Origin: PVC group bacterium
GTDB taxonomy: Bacteria > Verrucomicrobiota > Kiritimatiellia > SS1-B-03-39 > UBA6053
Direction: 5' to 3'
Length of the DNA: 7,882 nucleotides
Assembly (NCBI GenBank): GCA_003565035.1
Contig: PXDP01000333.1
Coordinates: 1-7,882, forward strand
Positions 1-6,150 of this stretch are shown here, in pieces (positions within the stretch are counted from its first letter, which is position 1; each line of letters starts with the position of its first letter). The position numbers were made by a program, and so were the translations under genes. The notes under the pieces were generated by a model. The model was not told the DNA's origin and searched no databases. It saw only the letters and a list, made by a program, of their open reading frames with translations.

Positions 1-2
1 CG

Positions 3-419
3 GGGGATTGGCGGGCGATTGGGCCGCAGTTGGAGGCGGAACGTCGGGAGCGGGCGGAGCCGAAGGGCTGGGGGGATGTGCAGTCTGTGTACCGGATTTG
101 GCTGTATTCGAAGGGGGAAACGAAGGCGGATGTGGACCGGATTCGGAAGAAAATGCGGGAGCGGAAGGGTTTTGATGCGCTGGATGTGCTGGCGGAGTTC
201 GAGCGGATGGGGGAGGTGCCGATGGCGAAGATGCTACGTCAGCGGGTAAAAACGTTCACGAAGGGTGCCGCGATTGGCGGGGAGGCGTTTTTGGGTCAAT
301 TGATGGCTGATCACCGGGGGAGTTTTGGCAAAAACCGGAAGTCTGCGGGACGGAAGTTGCCCGGGAAAGACTGGCTGGGCATGGAGGCGATGCGGGTGAC
401 GAATATATCACGTCCTTAA
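3..419 (+). CDS. REP-associated tyrosine transposase-like protein (RAYT/Y1 family), C-terminal part
   Basis: The frame is open to the left edge of the window and ends at TAA 417-419, giving 138 visible residues; the true start lies outside. The visible part is rich in Arg, Lys and Glu. It carries a block reading roughly YRIWLYSKGE, then a segment RQRVKTFTKGAAIGGEAF, and ends with a basic GKNRKSAGRK stretch. From memory, this order (YRxWLY, then RVRYFxxGAVxGSxxFV, then FGxKRKxGARK) is the usual C-terminal tail of RAYT-like Y1 transposases found in many copies in PVC genomes. The catalytic HUH motif and Tyr would be upstream, so activity cannot be judged here. RAYTs are single-copy domesticated relatives of IS200/IS605 transposases that act on REP palindromes; palindromic repeats lie near the right end of this window. 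An internal TTG at 30 could serve as a start but would leave no catalytic domain. Confidence 0.66.
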   Translation, partial: GDWRAIGPQLEAERRERAEPKGWGDVQSVYRIWLYSKGETKADVDRIRKKMRERKGFDALDVLAEFERMGEVPMAKMLRQRVKTFTKGAAIGGEAFLGQLMADHRGSFGKNRKSAGRKLPGKDWLGMEAMRVTNISRP

Positions 420-456
420 AGTCTTTTGCATCGAATTTTTGGATGATGTTGTCGTC

Positions 457-2430
457 TCAACTCATCGCTTTGTGCGCCATTCCGCAGGCCGGAGTTCCCG
501 TGCAGCGTGGGCAGGGCGCGTGATTCTGTCGTTGTCGGCGGTTCAGACGTGTGGGGCGCAGCAGGCGCAGGCCGTTGAGGCAGACGAGCACGGTGCTGCC
601 TTCATGGGCAATCACGCCAAGGGGCAGGGGAATGCCGTGGAACAGGGCAATGAGACCGAGCACCACAATAATGCCCATGGCAAAGACGAGATTTTGAATG
701 ACGATGCGCCGCGTGCGGCGGCCGAGGGCGAAGGCCTCCGGCAGGCGGGAAAGATTGTCGCTCATCAGCACCACATCGGCGGTTTCCATGGCGACATCGG
801 TGCCGGCGGCTCCCATGGCGATTCCCACGTGGGCTGCGGCCAGAGCGGGCGCGTCATTCACGCCGTCGCCAATCATGGCCACGCGTCCGGACTGGCCGAG
901 TTCCCGAACCACTCTGACTTTATCCTCGGGTTTGAGGTCGGCGTATACCAGGTCCACACCGGTGGCTTCCGCGACGCGGCGGGCGGCTTCCGGGTGATCT
1001 CCGGTCAGCATCGCCACTTTTCGGATCCCCAGACGTTTCAGTGCGCAGAGCGTGGCGGCGGCATCGGCGCGGATTTCATCGGCAATGCCCAGGGTTCCGA
1101 GTTGTATGAGGGATCCGTCGCTGTTTTCTCCGGCCAGCAGAACCACGGTCTGCCCCTCGTTCCGCAGCATGTCCAGACCGGGGGGGAGCGGCAGCCCCCG
1201 TTCGGCAAGAAATTCCGGACTTCCCAGAAGCAGCCGCCGGTTTCCAACGTTGCCCTGCAGGCCGTGGCCTGCCAAGGTGTCGACCTGCCGGGCGGGTTCC
1301 GGCGTGAGATCCCGTGCGGCGGCGGCCTGGAGAATGGCGTCGGCCAGCGGATGGTTGGCATGTTCCTCCAGTCCCGCGGCCAATTGGAGGAGTTCGGTTT
1401 CGCTGAGTGTTCCGGCGGTCTCAATGTGAACCACCCGGGGCTTGCCGAGGGTCAGGGTGCCGGTTTTATCGAAAGCAACAATTTCCACTTTGGCCATGCG
1501 TTCGAGGTGAACCCCGCCCTTGAAGAGAATTCCGCGTCGGGCGGCCCCGCCGATGGCGGAGAGAAACGCGGCGGGCGTACTGATGATCAGGGCGCAGGGA
1601 GAGGCGACGACCATCACCGTCATGGCCCGGTAAAAGGTCGCATCGAATTCGGCCCCGAACATCAGCCACGGGACAAGAATAAGCCCGAGCGTTGCGAGAA
1701 TTACGCCCAGGGCATAGCGCTGTTCCGCTTTTTCCAGAAAGCGCTGGGTGGTGGCTTTTTGGGATTGGGCCTCCTCCACGAGGCGGACGATGCGGGCCAG
1801 GGTGGAATCGGCGGCAGCACGGGTGACCCGCATTTCCACGCTGCCGGCGCTGTTCAGGGTGCCGGCGAACAGGGGACTGCCTTCGGTTTTGGCCACAGGC
1901 ATCGCCTCACCCGTGAGGGTGGACTCATCAACCGAGGTTTCCCCCCGGACCAGTTCACCGTCCAGAGCGATGCTGTCTCCCGGAAGAATCCGGACAATTT
2001 CGCCTGGTCGGATATCGTCAACCCGTGCGCTGACCCAAGCCGAATCGCGTTTTACCTTCACCCGGTCCGGGCGCAGACGCATGAGGGCCTGAATCGCCTG
2101 GCGTGATTTGTCCAGTGCCCGATTCTGCAGCACGTTTGAGAGGGCGAAGAGAAACAGCAGCATTCCGCCCTCGAAGGGAGCCCCGACCCAGGCCGCGCCG
2201 AGAGCGGCTAGTACCATCAGCAGATCCACGTCCACCACGCCCTTCCGCAGAGAGTTAAAGCCGGCAATCACCCCGAAATAGCCGCCGCTGAGATAACACA
2301 GCAGAAAGAGACCCGCAGCGACAGCGGGACGCTCCGCCAGTAGACGGTCGGCTGCGAAACCGCCAACCAGGGTCAGCCCGCAAATCCCCAAAAGCAGTCG
2401 GGGGTTTAAAAGTTTCCGCAACAGATTCAT
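457..2430 (-). CDS. P1B-4-type heavy-metal-translocating P-type ATPase (Co/Zn/Fe efflux type)
   Basis: This 657-aa inner-membrane pump should use ATP to export a transition metal. Motifs appear in the expected order: actuator-domain TGEA (173-176), the membrane metal-site motif SPC (277-279), phosphorylation loop DKTGT with Asp321, the nucleotide-binding HP dipeptide (360-361), MLTGDH (474-479) and the hinge GDGVND (521-526). SPC instead of CPC, paired with HEGST (609-613) in a late membrane helix, is the signature of the P1B-4 subgroup (CoaT, CtpD, PfeT relatives), whose members move Co(II), Fe(II) or Zn(II). There is no N-terminal HMA domain, as is common in this subgroup. After the last helix comes a basic linker and a tail with His637, Cys640, Cys643, Cys649 and His653, which could bind metal. 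ATG 2428-2430 has no clear Shine-Dalgarno sequence but overlaps the stop of a small upstream frame as ATGA. The metal cannot be assigned from sequence alone. Confidence 0.95.
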   Translation of the reverse strand: MNLLRKLLNPRLLLGICGLTLVGGFAADRLLAERPAVAAGLFLLCYLSGGYFGVIAGFNSLRKGVVDVDLLMVLAALGAAWVGAPFEGGMLLFLFALSNVLQNRALDKSRQAIQALMRLRPDRVKVKRDSAWVSARVDDIRPGEIVRILPGDSIALDGELVRGETSVDESTLTGEAMPVAKTEGSPLFAGTLNSAGSVEMRVTRAAADSTLARIVRLVEEAQSQKATTQRFLEKAEQRYALGVILATLGLILVPWLMFGAEFDATFYRAMTVMVVASPCALIISTPAAFLSAIGGAARRGILFKGGVHLERMAKVEIVAFDKTGTLTLGKPRVVHIETAGTLSETELLQLAAGLEEHANHPLADAILQAAAARDLTPEPARQVDTLAGHGLQGNVGNRRLLLGSPEFLAERGLPLPPGLDMLRNEGQTVVLLAGENSDGSLIQLGTLGIADEIRADAAATLCALKRLGIRKVAMLTGDHPEAARRVAEATGVDLVYADLKPEDKVRVVRELGQSGRVAMIGDGVNDAPALAAAHVGIAMGAAGTDVAMETADVVLMSDNLSRLPEAFALGRRTRRIVIQNLVFAMGIIVVLGLIALFHGIPLPLGVIAHEGSTVLVCLNGLRLLRPTRLNRRQRQNHAPCPRCTGTPACGMAHKAMS

Positions 2431-2558
2431 ATCAGTATGTTACGGGGAATGCGGAGGTTTGTAAAGTTGTAAGGTTCTTTTTTGTAATCACTTACATAAT
2501 TCATCTGCTTTAGATGACCCGCGGGTGTTTGAGAGGTAAACCGAAAAAATTCTTTCAT
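2427..2558 (-). CDS. possible 43-aa small ORF overlapping the start of the P-type ATPase
   Basis: On the minus strand an ATG at 2558-2556 opens a frame of 43 codons ending at TGA 2429-2427. This stop shares 4 nt (ATGA) with the ATPase start. The predicted peptide begins MKEFFRFTSQ, ends LRIPRNILI, and is rich in Lys, Asn and Tyr. I do not recognise it. The coupling geometry is what a leader peptide or translationally coupled small protein would show, and the ATPase lacks its own evident ribosome binding site. Against it, the DNA is AT-rich like a promoter region and unlike neighbouring genes, no Shine-Dalgarno sequence precedes the ATG, and another minus-strand frame overlaps it. It may be chance or a remnant of an older gene. 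Confidence 0.3.
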   Translation of the reverse strand: MKEFFRFTSQTPAGHLKQMNYVSDYKKEPYNFTNLRIPRNILI

Positions 2559-2576
2559 GATAAGGTTGTAGGTTCA

Positions 2577-2593
2577 GCAACTGGGACAGTTGC
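2577..2593. promoter_or_regulatory. perfect 7-3-7 dyad, candidate operator
   Basis: GCAACTG (2577-2583), spacer GGA and CAGTTGC (2587-2593) form a perfect inverted repeat in the space between the divergent metal ATPase and lipid cassette. It sits about 18 nt before the small ORF that precedes the ATPase. Metal ATPases are often controlled by metal-sensing repressors or activators (ArsR, MerR, Fur/PerR families) binding such dyads, but no regulator gene is in the window and the site matches no consensus I can name. A short hairpin in RNA is the alternative. Confidence 0.35.
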
Positions 2594-2657
2594 AGGTACG
2601 GCACAAAAACACCAATTGTGAGATGCGCCCATTCGTCCTGGTCAAGAGGTTTATGGC

Positions 2658-2686
2658 TTGACGGTTTGGAGGCGGAAGCGCATTCT
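2658..2686 (+). promoter_or_regulatory. weak sigma70-like promoter candidate for the lipid cassette
   Basis: TTGACG (2658-2663, five of six matches to the -35 consensus) is followed after exactly 17 nt by CATTCT (2681-2686, three of six matches to the -10). Initiation 6-7 nt downstream would fall on or beside the A of ATG 2693, giving an almost leaderless mRNA. That would fit the lack of a Shine-Dalgarno sequence at usable distance; GGAGG at 2668-2672 is about 20 nt too far upstream. The -10 is poor, so this is only a candidate. Confidence 0.25.
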
Positions 2687-2692
2687 CGCATC

Positions 2693-3301
2693 ATGGTCAG
2701 TGTTTATGAATTGAAGCCGCGATTTCAGACGATGCTCCGTCCGTTTTGCGGAGGGCTGGCGGCGCGTGGGGTGCGTCCGAATCAGGTGACCTGGACGGCG
2801 ATCTTATTATCGCTCGTGAGCGGAGGGTTGATTGTGGCCTTTCCTGAGAGCCGCTGGCCGCTGCTCTGGGTACCGGCGGCACTGTTTCTTAGGATGGCAC
2901 TGAATGCGGTGGACGGGATGCTGGCGCGGGAGCATGAGATGAAAACCCGGGCGGGCGCGCTTTTGAATGAAGCGGGGGATGTGGCCTCGGATGCGCTGCT
3001 GTATCTTCCGTTTGCGTGTGTACCGGGGCTGCCGGCCGCATGGATTGCGGTGGCGGTGGTGTTGGCGGGATTGACGGAGGTGATGGGCCTGGCCGCGGTC
3101 GGGATTGGTGCGTCGCGTGGATATCAGGGGCCGATGGGCAAGAGTGACCGGGCGGCGGTGTTTGGTCTGCTCGCGTTTCTCCTGGGACTGGGTGTGCCTG
3201 TCGGTCGCTGGACGGTTGTGGTGTTTGGGCTGATGAATTTCCTGATGATGTTCACGGTCTGGAACCGGGCCCGCGCCGCGCTGAAAGGGGAAGGGGCGTG
3301 A
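2693..3301 (+). CDS. ynbA: YnbA-like CDP-alcohol phosphatidyltransferase family membrane protein
   Basis: The 202-aa protein has several hydrophobic segments and belongs to the CDP-alcohol phosphatidyltransferases, which replace the CMP of a CDP-lipid with an alcohol head group in the membrane. The family signature D-xx-DG-xx-AR-x8-G-xxx-D-xxx-D is recognisable but altered: Asn71, Asp74-Gly75, Ala78-Arg79, Gly88, Asn92, Asp96. The first and third Asp are Asn. From memory, E. coli YnbA carries a similar MALNALDGMLARE block and the same LNExGD stretch, so this is the YnbA subfamily; its substrate is unknown to me. ATG 2693 was chosen because the following MVSVYELKPRFQ lines up with the YnbA N-terminus; a GTG at 2618 would add a 25-residue extension with no resemblance. 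It overlaps the next gene by 4 nt (GTGA), pointing to coupled translation with its CdsA-like partner. Confidence 0.85.
   Translation: MVSVYELKPRFQTMLRPFCGGLAARGVRPNQVTWTAILLSLVSGGLIVAFPESRWPLLWVPAALFLRMALNAVDGMLAREHEMKTRAGALLNEAGDVASDALLYLPFACVPGLPAAWIAVAVVLAGLTEVMGLAAVGIGASRGYQGPMGKSDRAAVFGLLAFLLGLGVPVGRWTVVVFGLMNFLMMFTVWNRARAALKGEGA
3286..3290 (+). promoter_or_regulatory. ribosome binding site supporting a GTG start
   Basis: AGGGG at 3286-3290 lies 7 nt before GTG 3298 inside the end of the preceding gene. It supports the GTG as the start of the CdsA-like gene rather than a later codon. Initiation here would be coupled to termination at TGA 3299-3301. Confidence 0.5.
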
Positions 3302-4245
3302 GTCCTTTGTTCACGTCCGCGCATGAGGGAACGCTGGCGGTCTCGGCGGGAATCGGTCTGTTGCTGCTTGCGGCCTCGGGCTGGGTCAGTGTGCTCCATC
3401 GGCGGAAGCCCGGACCCGGGACCCGGGAACTGGTGCTGCGTTTGCGGGCTTGGTGGGTGATTTGCGCCTTGTTCCTGGGGGCGGTATTGGCCGGAGGACG
3501 TGTGGGGGTTCTCTTGTTTGCGTTTATTTCATATCTGGCGTTTAAGGAATATGTTTCGCTGATTCCGTTCCGGCGGGTGGACCGGCGGGCCTTGTTCTGG
3601 GCATATTTGGCAATTCCGGTTCAGTACGCGTTTATCTGGACCGGCTGGTACGGGATGTTCACGATTTTTATTCCCGTGTATATGTTTCTGATCGTGCCGA
3701 TGCGTATGGTTTCTCTGCAGGAGACGAAGGGATTTTTGGCGACGGTCGGGATGATTCACTGGGGATTAATGATTACGGTCTTTTGTCTGGGGCATGCTGC
3801 ATGGCTTTTTGTGCAGCCGCTGTCGGGGTTCCCGGTGGCTGGAGCGGGGGGCGTGGTGTTGTTTCTGGTGGGGCTTACGGAGGCGAATGATATTGCTCAG
3901 TTTCTCTGGGGCAAATCGCTGGGTCGCCGGAAACTTCTGCCGGGCGTGAGTCCGGGCAAAACCTGGGCGGGTTTGTGCGGGGGCGTGCTGACCACCGCTG
4001 TGCTTGCGGGTCTGCTTGCTCCGCTGTTGACTCCGCTTCCGGTTAGGGTGGCAGTTCCGATCGGCGCGGGAATCGGTCTGTTTGGTTTTATGGGGGATGT
4101 GACGCTGTCCGCCCTCAAGCGCGATTTGGGCGTTAAGGATTGCGGCGGTATCCTGCCCGGCCATGGCGGGATTCTGGACCGTATTGACAGTTTGATGTTC
4201 ACCGCACCGCTGTTTCTACATTTTCTCCGGTTCTATTACGCATGA
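3298..4245 (+). CDS. ynbB: YnbB-like phosphatidate cytidylyltransferase (CdsA paralogue)
   Basis: This 315-aa multi-spanning membrane protein belongs to the CdsA family, which makes CDP-diacylglycerol from phosphatidic acid and CTP. The C-terminal signature is complete: Ser271, Lys274-Arg275, Lys280-Asp281, then PGHGG (287-291) and Asp294-Arg295-x-Asp297. An upstream conserved block contains TEANDIAQFLWGKSLGRRK (194-212) and SPGKT (218-222), the usual CdsA helix and loop. From memory the whole protein, including LRxRxWW near residue 48 and AFKEY at 81-85, matches E. coli YnbB better than housekeeping CdsA, and YnbB is likewise next to YnbA. Work on E. coli, as I recall it, links YnbB to CDP-DAG supply and to the MPIase glycolipid. 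The gene starts with GTG overlapping the ynbA-like stop and ends overlapping the acyltransferase ATG, so it sits mid-operon and probably supplies CDP-lipid to the YnbA-like enzyme. Confidence 0.92.
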   Translation: MSPLFTSAHEGTLAVSAGIGLLLLAASGWVSVLHRRKPGPGTRELVLRLRAWWVICALFLGAVLAGGRVGVLLFAFISYLAFKEYVSLIPFRRVDRRALFWAYLAIPVQYAFIWTGWYGMFTIFIPVYMFLIVPMRMVSLQETKGFLATVGMIHWGLMITVFCLGHAAWLFVQPLSGFPVAGAGGVVLFLVGLTEANDIAQFLWGKSLGRRKLLPGVSPGKTWAGLCGGVLTTAVLAGLLAPLLTPLPVRVAVPIGAGIGLFGFMGDVTLSALKRDLGVKDCGGILPGHGGILDRIDSLMFTAPLFLHFLRFYYA

Positions 4246-4910
4246 AGGCTTTGGGACAGATTTTGAGGTCTCTGCTATTTTTGGCTGTGGCGAAGCCTTT
4301 TGTGGCTCTGGTTCTGGGCGTGGACCTCCGGGGACGGGAAAGACTTCCGAAAAAGGGGCCGGCACTTTTGGTGGCCAATCATAACAGTCATTTGGATACG
4401 CTGGTATTGATGACGCTTTTTTCTGTTCGTCAATTGCCCGGGCTGCGGCCGGTGGCGGCGGGAGACTATTTTTTGCGCAACCGGTTGCTCCGCTGGTTTT
4501 CGCTGAGGCTGGTCGGCGTGATTCCCATCACGCGGAATCACGCAGTTTCCGGGGGGCATCCTTTGACGCCCTGTCTGGAGGCGCTGGACCGGGGAGAGAT
4601 GCTGATTTTGTTTCCGGAGGGGAGCCGGGGGGAGCCGGAAGCCCGTGCACCCTTCAAGCGGGGCGTGGCCCATCTTGCGAAAAGCCGTCAGGAGGTGCGG
4701 GTAGTTCCGGTGTGTCTGGGAGGGACTGGCCTGGCGTTGCCCCGGGGGGAGGCTCTTTTTGTGCCGAGGGTGTGCCGACTGGTGATTGGGGAGGCCTTCA
4801 CCTGGACGGGAGATACGACCGGGTTCATGTCGGAGCTGGAGGACCGTTTCGCGGCACTGGAAGCGGAGATTGCTCCGCCACCGTTTCCTTCTCATCCGAA
4901 TATGACCTGA
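4242..4910 (+). CDS. PlsC-type 1-acylglycerol-3-phosphate acyltransferase
   Basis: The 222-aa protein contains the four blocks of the glycerolipid acyltransferase family: NHNSHLD (46-52, the catalytic H-x4-D), GVIPITR (92-98), FPEGSRG (124-130) and VVPVCLGG (154-161). A hydrophobic N-terminal stretch (residues 9-27) would anchor it to the membrane. PlsC enzymes add a second acyl chain to lysophosphatidic acid, giving phosphatidic acid, which is the substrate of the CdsA-like enzyme encoded just upstream. The ATG overlaps that gene's TGA as ATGA, and there is no Shine-Dalgarno sequence, so translation is probably coupled. Length is close to bacterial PlsC. It may be a specialised paralogue rather than the housekeeping enzyme, since it is dedicated to this cassette; acyl donor and acceptor cannot be read from sequence. 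Confidence 0.9.
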   Translation: MKALGQILRSLLFLAVAKPFVALVLGVDLRGRERLPKKGPALLVANHNSHLDTLVLMTLFSVRQLPGLRPVAAGDYFLRNRLLRWFSLRLVGVIPITRNHAVSGGHPLTPCLEALDRGEMLILFPEGSRGEPEARAPFKRGVAHLAKSRQEVRVVPVCLGGTGLALPRGEALFVPRVCRLVIGEAFTWTGDTTGFMSELEDRFAALEAEIAPPPFPSHPNMT

Positions 4911-5040
4911 GGCTGCGGGTGTTTTTTCATAACCATACGGTCACCTGGATGCCGCGGCGGGGATGCGCTGCCTCCGGTTTATTGGGTGTCTGACGCGATT
5001 TTTTCAGAAAATGATTTTCGGTTTCAGGGAATCGGTGTAA

Positions 5041-5046
5041 GAGGGG
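5041..5046 (+). promoter_or_regulatory. Shine-Dalgarno sequence for the flavin reductase-like gene
   Basis: GAGGGG at 5041-5046 lies 6 nt before ATG 5053. It is the clearest ribosome binding site in the window and marks this gene as the head of a new translational unit after a 142-nt gap. I see no confident promoter or terminator in that gap (4911-5052); it holds only a short AT-rich dyad, GAAAA-TGA-TTTTC, near 5007-5019. Confidence 0.6.
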
Positions 5047-5052
5047 AATACT

Positions 5053-5658
5053 ATGGAACTAGACCTTGCCGGAAAAGACAATGAGATTGCGTATAAAGTA
5101 CTGACGGCCTTGGTGACGCCTCGGCCGATTGCCTGGATCAGCACCCTGAACGAGGACGGGAGCGTGAATCTGGCTCCGTTCAGTTTTTTCAATGTGTTTG
5201 GGAGTGCACCGCCGCTGGTGATTTTCGGAGTGGGAAATAAATCGCCGGGGGTGCCGAAGGATACGGTCCGTAATATTGAGCGGGAAAAAGAGTTTGTGGT
5301 GAATCTGGTGGATGAGCATGTGGCGGAGGCCATGAACGAGAGCGCGGCGGCGCTGCCGTATGGCGAGTCGGAACTTGACCGAAATGGCTGCACCACGGTG
5401 GCGAGTCTGGAAATCCGCACGCCGCGGATTGCGGAGTCGCCGGTTTCGCTGGAATGTACCCTGCACGAAATCCAGAAGATCAAAGGCAACCGGATTATTC
5501 TGGGGCTGGGCGGAAAAATGATTGTGCGGGACGGGATTCTGGATCCGGTGACAAAATACATCAATCCGGCGGCGTTTCCGGTGATCGGGCGGATGCAGGG
5601 GCCTGACGGATATGTCCGCTGCCGCGACCGCTTTGAAATGGCCTGGCCCCGAACCTGA
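5053..5658 (+). CDS. flavin reductase-like FMN-binding split-barrel protein
   Basis: The 201-aa soluble protein matches the flavin reductase-like family (PF01613 type). Diagnostic stretches are PRPIAWIST (23-31) followed by NLAPFSFFNVF (39-49), the strand PPLVIFGVGNK (53-63), KDTVRNIER (69-77) followed by EFVVNLVDE (80-88), and ESPVSLECTLHEI (128-140). Family members bind FMN and either reduce flavin with NAD(P)H or act as FMN oxidoreductases on unknown substrates. The C-terminal YVRCRDRFEM (187-196) is also typical of the standalone DIM6/NTAB-type members. It has the best ribosome binding site in the region and is followed after 9 nt by a peroxiredoxin-fold gene, so a shared redox role is plausible but not shown. 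Start ATG 5053 is well supported by the upstream GAGGGG. Confidence 0.9.
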   Translation: MELDLAGKDNEIAYKVLTALVTPRPIAWISTLNEDGSVNLAPFSFFNVFGSAPPLVIFGVGNKSPGVPKDTVRNIEREKEFVVNLVDEHVAEAMNESAAALPYGESELDRNGCTTVASLEIRTPRIAESPVSLECTLHEIQKIKGNRIILGLGGKMIVRDGILDPVTKYINPAAFPVIGRMQGPDGYVRCRDRFEMAWPRT

Positions 5659-5667
5659 TGCAGGGAT

Positions 5668-6150
5668 ATGCCGGATAAGTCGATTGTAGACCCCTTTCCC
5701 GCGCCCGCGTTTTCTTTGCGGGACACAAAGGGTTGCTTGTATTCGCTGGAGGAACTGCGGGGGACGTGGTCCGTTTTGCTGTTTCTGCCGGGGATGGCGC
5801 AAAAAATGAGTGTGCGGCTGGCCTGCGCGTATCGCGAACAGTGGGAATCTTTTCAGAAGCTGGGCGTGTCTCTTTGGGGGATCTGGGCGGAAAATACGGC
5901 CGTGACCACGGATTTTGAGGATCGGTTCAGTCTGCCGTATCCCCTGCTGCAGGATGAGGAGTTTAAGGTGATAAAGGCGTACAGTGCCTGGGTGACCCCG
6001 TCTGGGAAACAGGGGCGGTGGAACGGAGTGGTGCCCACGGTGGCCCTGATTGCATCGGACGGCTATGTGACCCGCCACTGGATTAAGGTGCATAAAGCCG
6101 AACTGAGTCCGATGCAGGTGTTGGATGCCCTGAAGATCTACCTGCGATGA
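5668..6150 (+). CDS. BCP-type peroxiredoxin-fold protein lacking the peroxidatic cysteine
   Basis: This 160-aa thioredoxin-fold protein aligns along its length, without gaps in the active-site region, with BCP/AhpC-TSA peroxiredoxins: SLEELRGTWSVLLFLPG (26-42), ACAYREQWESFQKLGV (52-67), then LPYPLLQDEE (89-98). In active BCPs the region reads TPGCTxEAC. Here the positions of Thr, the peroxidatic Cys and the second Cys are Gln45, Ser48 and Cys53, so the peroxidatic Cys is Ser while the second Cys remains. The usual Arg before the FLID-like strand appears to be Pro123. Peroxidase activity by the classic route is therefore unlikely; a binding, chaperone or regulatory role, or unusual use of Cys53, is possible. 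It follows the flavin reductase-like gene by 9 nt and overlaps the next start by 4 nt. AGGGA ends 1 nt before the ATG, too close to be a good ribosome binding site. Confidence 0.8.
   Translation: MPDKSIVDPFPAPAFSLRDTKGCLYSLEELRGTWSVLLFLPGMAQKMSVRLACAYREQWESFQKLGVSLWGIWAENTAVTTDFEDRFSLPYPLLQDEEFKVIKAYSAWVTPSGKQGRWNGVVPTVALIASDGYVTRHWIKVHKAELSPMQVLDALKIYLR

Noticed and set aside
439..2106. 555-codon plus-strand frame opposite the P-type ATPase
   Set aside because: It is the antisense shadow of a complete P-type ATPase with all family motifs. The predicted protein is Gly/His-rich without recognisable domains, as expected from GC-rich antisense frames.
2618..2692. GTG 2618 as start of the YnbA-like gene, adding a 25-residue N-terminal extension
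   Set aside because: The extension has no resemblance to YnbA-type proteins, while the sequence from ATG 2693 lines up with their N-terminus.
2488..2694. 68-codon minus-strand frame in the divergent intergenic region
   Set aside because: No recognisable family, no ribosome binding site, and it would cover the dyad and the opposite promoter. The 43-codon frame coupled to the ATPase start is the better candidate, and both may be chance.
4712..4993. 93-codon plus-strand frame overlapping the end of the acyltransferase
   Set aside because: Most of it is an alternative frame of the PlsC-type gene, and the rest runs into the intergenic gap without any recognisable motif or ribosome binding site.
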